A DNA stretch of 54,321 nt from Jiangella endophytica. GTDB taxonomy: Bacteria; Actinomycetota; Actinomycetes; Jiangellales; Jiangellaceae. The DNA lies in assembly GCF_003427025.1 (NCBI RefSeq), contig NZ_QVAI01000029.1, positions 1 through 54,321 on the forward strand. The letters are read 5' to 3'. The notes under the pieces were generated by a model that saw only the letters and a list, made by a program, of their open reading frames with translations, ran no database searches and was not told where the DNA came from. Numbering within the stretch: the stretch's first letter is position 1; each line of letters begins with the position of its first letter. Of the stretch, positions 50,258-54,321 are shown piece after piece. Position numbers and translations under genes: made by a program.

Positions 50258-51184
50258 ATGGGCCGGTACGTCGCCCGCCGCCTGCTCCAGATGATCCCCG
50301 TGGTCATCGGCACGACGTTCATCATCTATGCCCTGGTCTGGGCGCTGCCGGGCGATCCGTTCGCCGGCAGGTGCGGGGCGCGGCCGTGTCCGGCCGCCTA
50401 CGTCGCGGACATGACGGCCAAGTACAACCTCGACGACCCGCTGCCCCTCGCGTACATCCAGTACCTCGGCAATCTGCTGAGAGGCGACTTCGGCGAGACG
50501 TTCCAGGGCCTCTCGGTCGGTGAGGAACTGCTGCGGGCCTACCCGACCACGGTGAAGCTGGCCCTCGTCGCCATCGCGTTCGAGATCATCATCGGCATCG
50601 GCGCCGGCATCCTCGCCGGCCTGCGACGCGGCAGCTTCATCGACAACCTCGTGCTGGTCTCCACCCTGGTCGTCGTCTCGATCCCGGTGTTCGTCATCGG
50701 CTCCGTGCTGCAGCTGTTCCTGGGTATGCGGTGGGGGATCTTCCCGGCCACCGTCGGCGGCGACGCGAGTCTCTACAACCTGATCCTGCCCGGGTTCGTG
50801 CTCGCCTCACTCTCGCTGGCCTACGTCGCACGGCTCACCCGGACCAGCCTGGCGGAGAACCGCCGGGCCGACTACGTCCGCACCGCCGTCGCGAAGGGCC
50901 TGCCGCAGCGACGGGTCATCGGCATCCACACGATGCGCAACTCGCTGATCCCGGTCGTCACGTTCATCGGTGCCGACTTCGGCGCGCTGCTCGGTGGCGC
51001 CATCGTCACCGAGGGCATCTTCAACGTCCCCGGCGTGGGGAACCTCATCTTCCGCTCCATCACCACCAGAGACGGCGTCATGGTCACCGGCGCGGTGACC
51101 GTGCTCGTCCTCGTCTTCCTGTTGGTGAACCTGCTGGTCGATCTCATCTACGGCTGGCTCGACCCGAGGATCAGTCATGGCTGA
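50258..51184 (+). CDS. Peptide-type ABC permease, DppB-like (system 3)
   Basis: A 308-residue permease. VVIGTTFIIYALVWALPGDPF and the cysteine loop GRCGARPCP mirror system 2. The EAA loop is ADYVRTAVAKGLPQRRVIG. It ends LLVDLIYGWLDPRISHG. It overlaps the next gene by 8 nt, exactly as in system 2, which supports a segmental duplication. Confidence 0.92.
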   Translation: MGRYVARRLLQMIPVVIGTTFIIYALVWALPGDPFAGRCGARPCPAAYVADMTAKYNLDDPLPLAYIQYLGNLLRGDFGETFQGLSVGEELLRAYPTTVKLALVAIAFEIIIGIGAGILAGLRRGSFIDNLVLVSTLVVVSIPVFVIGSVLQLFLGMRWGIFPATVGGDASLYNLILPGFVLASLSLAYVARLTRTSLAENRRADYVRTAVAKGLPQRRVIGIHTMRNSLIPVVTFIGADFGALLGGAIVTEGIFNVPGVGNLIFRSITTRDGVMVTGAVTVLVLVFLLVNLLVDLIYGWLDPRISHG

Positions 51185-52103
51185 CCCCACACCCCCCGTC
51201 ATCGTCGAGGCCGAAGCGCCCGCGGCGACGGAGACGACCGTTCGCACCCTCGGCCGCGACGCCTGGCACGATCTCATCCGCAAGCCCACGTTCATCGTCT
51301 CGGGCGTGCTGTTCGTGATCTTCGTGACCATCGCGATCGTGCCGGGCCTGTTCACGTCGCTGAGCCCCACCGACTGCAGCCTCTCGCTGAGCCGTCAGGG
51401 CCCCAGCAGCGCGGCCTGGTTCGGGTACGACAACAACGGCTGCGACGTCTACACCCACACCATCTACGGCGCCCGCGCCTCGATCATGGTGGGTGTGCTG
51501 ACGGCCGTCGGCGTGTTGCTCATCGGCGGCATCGCCGGGACCGTGGCCGGCTTCTACGGGCGTTCGACCGACACCGTCGTGTCCCGGCTCGGCGACATCT
51601 TCTTCGGGATCCCGCTGCTGCTCGGCGCGCTGATCGTGCTGGTCTCGTTCCCGGGCAACGCCGAGACACCGGAGCTGGTCACGATCTCGAAGGTCGTGCT
51701 GGCGCTGGCCGTGCTGGGCTGGCCGCAGATCATGCGCATCACCCGCTCGTCGGTGCTGCAGGTGCGCTCGGCCGACTACGTCCAGGCGGCCCGGGCGCTC
51801 GGCGCCGGCGGCACCCGGATGATCCTCAAGCACGTCGTGCCGAACTCGATCGCGCCGGTCATCGTCGTCGCGACCATCGGTATCGGCGGGTACATCGCGG
51901 CCGAGGCGACGCTGTCGTTCCTCGGCGTCGGACTGCAGCCGCCGGTGGTCTCGTGGGGGCTGGCCATCAGCCGGGCACAGGACTACGTTCGCACGTCGCC
52001 GCATATGCTGTTGTTCCCAGCGTCAGCGCTGTCATTGTGCGTGCTGGCCTTCATCATGCTCGGTGATGCCATACGTGACGCGCTCGATCCGAAGCTGCGT
52101 TGA
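51177..52103 (+). CDS. Peptide-type ABC permease, DppC-like (system 3)
   Basis: A 308-residue permease with a charged N-terminal leader. AWFGYDNNGCDVYTHTIYGA and the upstream SPTDCSLSLSRQ repeat the two-cysteine arrangement of system 2. The EAA loop is ADYVQAARALGAGGTRMIL. Its stop is 26 nt ahead of the ATPase start at 52130. Confidence 0.92.
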   Translation: MADPTPPVIVEAEAPAATETTVRTLGRDAWHDLIRKPTFIVSGVLFVIFVTIAIVPGLFTSLSPTDCSLSLSRQGPSSAAWFGYDNNGCDVYTHTIYGARASIMVGVLTAVGVLLIGGIAGTVAGFYGRSTDTVVSRLGDIFFGIPLLLGALIVLVSFPGNAETPELVTISKVVLALAVLGWPQIMRITRSSVLQVRSADYVQAARALGAGGTRMILKHVVPNSIAPVIVVATIGIGGYIAAEATLSFLGVGLQPPVVSWGLAISRAQDYVRTSPHMLLFPASALSLCVLAFIMLGDAIRDALDPKLR

Positions 52104-52129
52104 GCGACATCACAGGAGGAGGGCGACGA

Positions 52130-53179
52130 GTGGCGACCACACAAACCGGCATCGCACCGCTGCCGGATCAGACCGGGGCGACCCCGCTGCTGGAGGTCGA
52201 GGACCTCCGCGTGGAGTTCCGCACCCGCGACGGTGTGGCCAAGGCCGTCAACGGCGTGTCCTACACGCTGCACGAGGGTGAGACGCTGGCCGTGCTGGGC
52301 GAGTCCGGCTCCGGCAAGAGCGTCACGGCGCAGGCCATCATGGGCATCCTCGACAGCCCGCCCGGGTTCGTCACCGGCGGCGCCGTGCGCTTCCGCGGCC
52401 AGGACCTGCTGGCGCTGCCCGACGACGAGCGCCGCGCCTACCGCGGCCGCAGCATCTCGATGATCTTCCAGGACGCGCTGTCCGCGCTCAACCCGGTGTT
52501 CCCGGTCGGCTGGCAGATCGCTGAGATGTTCCGCGTCCACGAGGGCATGTCGAAGAAGGACGCCCGCAACCGCGCCGTCGAGCTGATGGAGCAGGTGCGC
52601 ATCCCGGCCGCCAGAGAGCGTGCCGGCGATTACCCGCACCAGTTCTCCGGCGGTATGCGCCAGCGCATCATGATCGCCATGGCGATCGCGCTCGACCCCG
52701 ACGTCCTCATCGCCGACGAGCCCACCACGGCGCTCGACGTCACCGTCCAGGCGCAGATCATGCAGCTGCTGGCCGACCTGCAGCGCGAGCGGAACATGGG
52801 CCTCATCCTCATCACCCACGACCTCGGCGTCGTCGCCGACGTCGCCGACAAGATCGAGGTCATGTACTCCGGGCGCATCATGGAGCAGGCGCCGGTGCAC
52901 GACATCTACGCGACGCCGGCCCACCCCTACACCAAAGGGCTGCTCGAGTCGATCCCTCGGGTCGACCTCAAGGGCCAGGAACTCTCGGCGATCAAGGGGC
53001 TGCCGCCGAACCTCACGAACATCCCGGCCGGGTGCGAGTTCCGGCCGCGCTGCCCCTACGCGCGTGAGATCTGCAAGGAGCAGCGTCCTGAACTGACCGA
53101 GGTCGTCCCCGGCCGGTTCAGCGCCTGCCACTTCGCACAGGAGGTGCTCGAGGGTGACATCGAACCCGCCCAGCAGTGA
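52130..53179 (+). CDS. Peptide-type ABC ATPase, DppD-like (system 3)
   Basis: A 349-residue ATPase. Walker A GESGSGKS (57-64), signature FSGGMRQR, Walker [14 protein letters not shown]-loop ITHDLG, and the cysteine tail [17 protein letters not shown] 52130 is chosen because a strong AGGAGGAGGG precedes it; a TTG at 52100 is in frame but has no such site. It overlaps the DppF-like gene by 26 nt. Probably it also powers the ATPase-less system 2. Confidence 0.93.
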   Translation: MATTQTGIAPLPDQTGATPLLEVEDLRVEFRTRDGVAKAVNGVSYTLHEGETLAVLGESGSGKSVTAQAIMGILDSPPGFVTGGAVRFRGQDLLALPDDERRAYRGRSISMIFQDALSALNPVFPVGWQIAEMFRVHEGMSKKDARNRAVELMEQVRIPAARERAGDYPHQFSGGMRQRIMIAMAIALDPDVLIADEPTTALDVTVQAQIMQLLADLQRERNMGLILITHDLGVVADVADKIEVMYSGRIMEQAPVHDIYATPAHPYTKGLLESIPRVDLKGQELSAIKGLPPNLTNIPAGCEFRPRCPYAREICKEQRPELTEVVPGRFSACHFAQEVLEGDIEPAQQ

Positions 53180-54182
53180 GGTCGTCCTCGAGGTCGACAA
53201 CCTCGTCAAGCACTTCCCGCTGACCACCGGCGTCGTCGTCAAGCGACAGGTCGGCGCCGTCAAGGCGGTCGACGGCGTCTCACTGCAGCTGCACCGCGGC
53301 GAGACCCTCGGCATCGTCGGCGAGTCCGGCTGCGGCAAGTCGACCCTGGCCAAGCTGCTCATGCGGCTGGAGGAGCCGACCAGCGGCAAGGCGTTCTTCA
53401 AGGGCCAGAACATCTACGACCTGCAGGGCAAGGCGCTGCGCGAGCTGCGCCGGAACATCCAGATCGTGTTCCAGGACCCCTACTCGTCGCTGAACCCGCG
53501 CATGACCGTCGGCGACATCGTCGGCGAGCCGTTCGACATCCACCCCGAGGCGGCACCCCGCGGCGAGCGGCGCAAGCGCGTCCAGGAACTGCTTGAGGTC
53601 GTCGGCCTCAACCCCGAGCACATCAACCGCTACCCGCACCAGTTCTCCGGCGGTCAGCGCCAGCGCATCGGCATCGCCCGCGGGTTGGCCCTGCGACCCG
53701 AGATCATCGTCTGCGACGAGCCGGTGTCGGCGCTGGACGTGTCGGTGCAGGCACAGGTGGTCAACCTGCTCGAGAAACTGCAGGACGAGTTCGGCCTGTC
53801 GTACATCTTCATCGCGCACGACCTCTCCGTCGTCCGGCACATCTCCGACCGCGTCGCCGTCATGTACCTCGGCCGCATCGTCGAGACCGGCACCGACGCC
53901 GAGATCTACGAGCGGCCGACCCACCCGTACACCCAGGCGCTGCTGTCCGCGGTGCCGGTGCCCGACCCGTCCGTGCGCGGCCAGCGGCAGCAGATCATCC
54001 TCAGCGGCGACGTCCCCAGCCCGGCCAACCCGCCCAGCGGCTGCCGGTTCCGGACCCGCTGCTGGAAGGCCACGGACAAGTGCGCCGAGGAGGACCCTGA
54101 ACTGACGGTGCGGCCGGGCAGCGACCACGAGTCGGCCTGCCACTACGCCGCCGTCCGCGAAGACGTCGTCGTCCAGCACTGA
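53154..54182 (+). CDS. Peptide-type ABC ATPase, DppF-like (system 3)
   Basis: A 342-residue ATPase. Walker [10 protein letters not shown] (56-64), signature FSGGQRQR, Walker [34 protein letters not shown] and the tail [16 protein letters not shown]. The GTG at 53154 lies inside the end of the previous gene, so translation is coupled. It completes the third importer. Confidence 0.93.
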   Translation: MTSNPPSSEVVLEVDNLVKHFPLTTGVVVKRQVGAVKAVDGVSLQLHRGETLGIVGESGCGKSTLAKLLMRLEEPTSGKAFFKGQNIYDLQGKALRELRRNIQIVFQDPYSSLNPRMTVGDIVGEPFDIHPEAAPRGERRKRVQELLEVVGLNPEHINRYPHQFSGGQRQRIGIARGLALRPEIIVCDEPVSALDVSVQAQVVNLLEKLQDEFGLSYIFIAHDLSVVRHISDRVAVMYLGRIVETGTDAEIYERPTHPYTQALLSAVPVPDPSVRGQRQQIILSGDVPSPANPPSGCRFRTRCWKATDKCAEEDPELTVRPGSDHESACHYAAVREDVVVQH

Positions 54183-54247
54183 GGGGTTCGACCCGGGCGG
54201 CCGCGCTCGCAACGCGACTGCAACGTGTCGTCGCCTACCCTCGTCTC

Positions 54248-54300
54248 ACGACCGGGCGGGCCGCCCATAAACCCAGCCCGCCCATCGCCCGCCCGGTCGT
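54248..54300. terminator. 13-bp stem-loop after the last importer gene
   Basis: ACGACCGGGCGGG (54248-54260) and CCCGCCCGGTCGT (54288-54300) are perfectly complementary, loop 27 nt, 65 nt after the ATPase stop. Probably the terminator of the operon. Confidence 0.6.
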
Positions 54301-54321
54301 ATTCTCCGGGTTCCCCGACGA

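Overview
The window is high-GC (about 70%) DNA with GTG/TTG starts, many ATGA/GTGA gene overlaps, leaderless-type promoters, Tat and lipoprotein exports and a Mycobacterium Sdh1-type succinate dehydrogenase. Together these point to a filamentous or soil actinomycete (Actinomycetota). A Jiangella- or Streptomyces-like host is only an impression. I see no tRNA, rRNA, CRISPR array or intact insertion sequence.

Layout. 1-1209: a PAP2 phosphatase cut by the left edge, then a regulatory region with a strong promoter and a DasR-like site. 1210-3939: a secreted chitinase with two GH18 domains. 4079-6764: RmuC (-) and YchF (+), divergent. 6805-9409: small genes (hypothetical, HNH, CGNR regulator, RidA-like, DinB). 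9414-12931: a heterodimeric ABC exporter with complementary degenerate ATP sites. 13026-15605: a KTSC protein, a P-loop kinase-like protein, an AraC regulator and a PhyH dioxygenase. 15748-18222: a lipoprotein with Asp-box-like repeats.

18486-26466 is a tightly coupled catabolic operon: LacI regulator, a 29-codon mini-ORF, an MGH1/GH63-like glycosidase, an FAD oxidoreductase, a DapA/KDG-type aldolase, a Tat-exported sialidase-fold protein lacking the usual FRIP arginine, and a methyltransferase. Four successive start/stop overlaps link the first five frames. I infer a pathway for an unusual acidic glycan. This is the best candidate for an undescribed system.

26467-27218 and 42019-42499 are gene-free and share a bipartite dispersed repeat: a 40-nt block plus a long palindrome. 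Between them, on the minus strand, lie a small hypothetical gene, sdhC-like, sdhA and sdhB, followed by a pterin dehydratase-like gene, an acetamidase and an SDR (33135 down to 27219). On the plus strand come an ArsR-type regulator with an MFS permease (33336-35149) and a complete oligopeptide-type ABC importer (35330-42018), whose first permease carries about six extra membrane helices.

42500-44359 is typA/bipA. Next come two tandem, clearly paralogous importer sets. The first (44598-48167) has a binding protein and two permeases but no ATPases. The second (48464-54182) is complete and presumably lends its ATPases to the first. Each of the three binding-protein genes is followed by a strong stem-loop before its permease, and the two paralogous sets share a TTGCCC-N17/18-TAGAAA promoter-like element.
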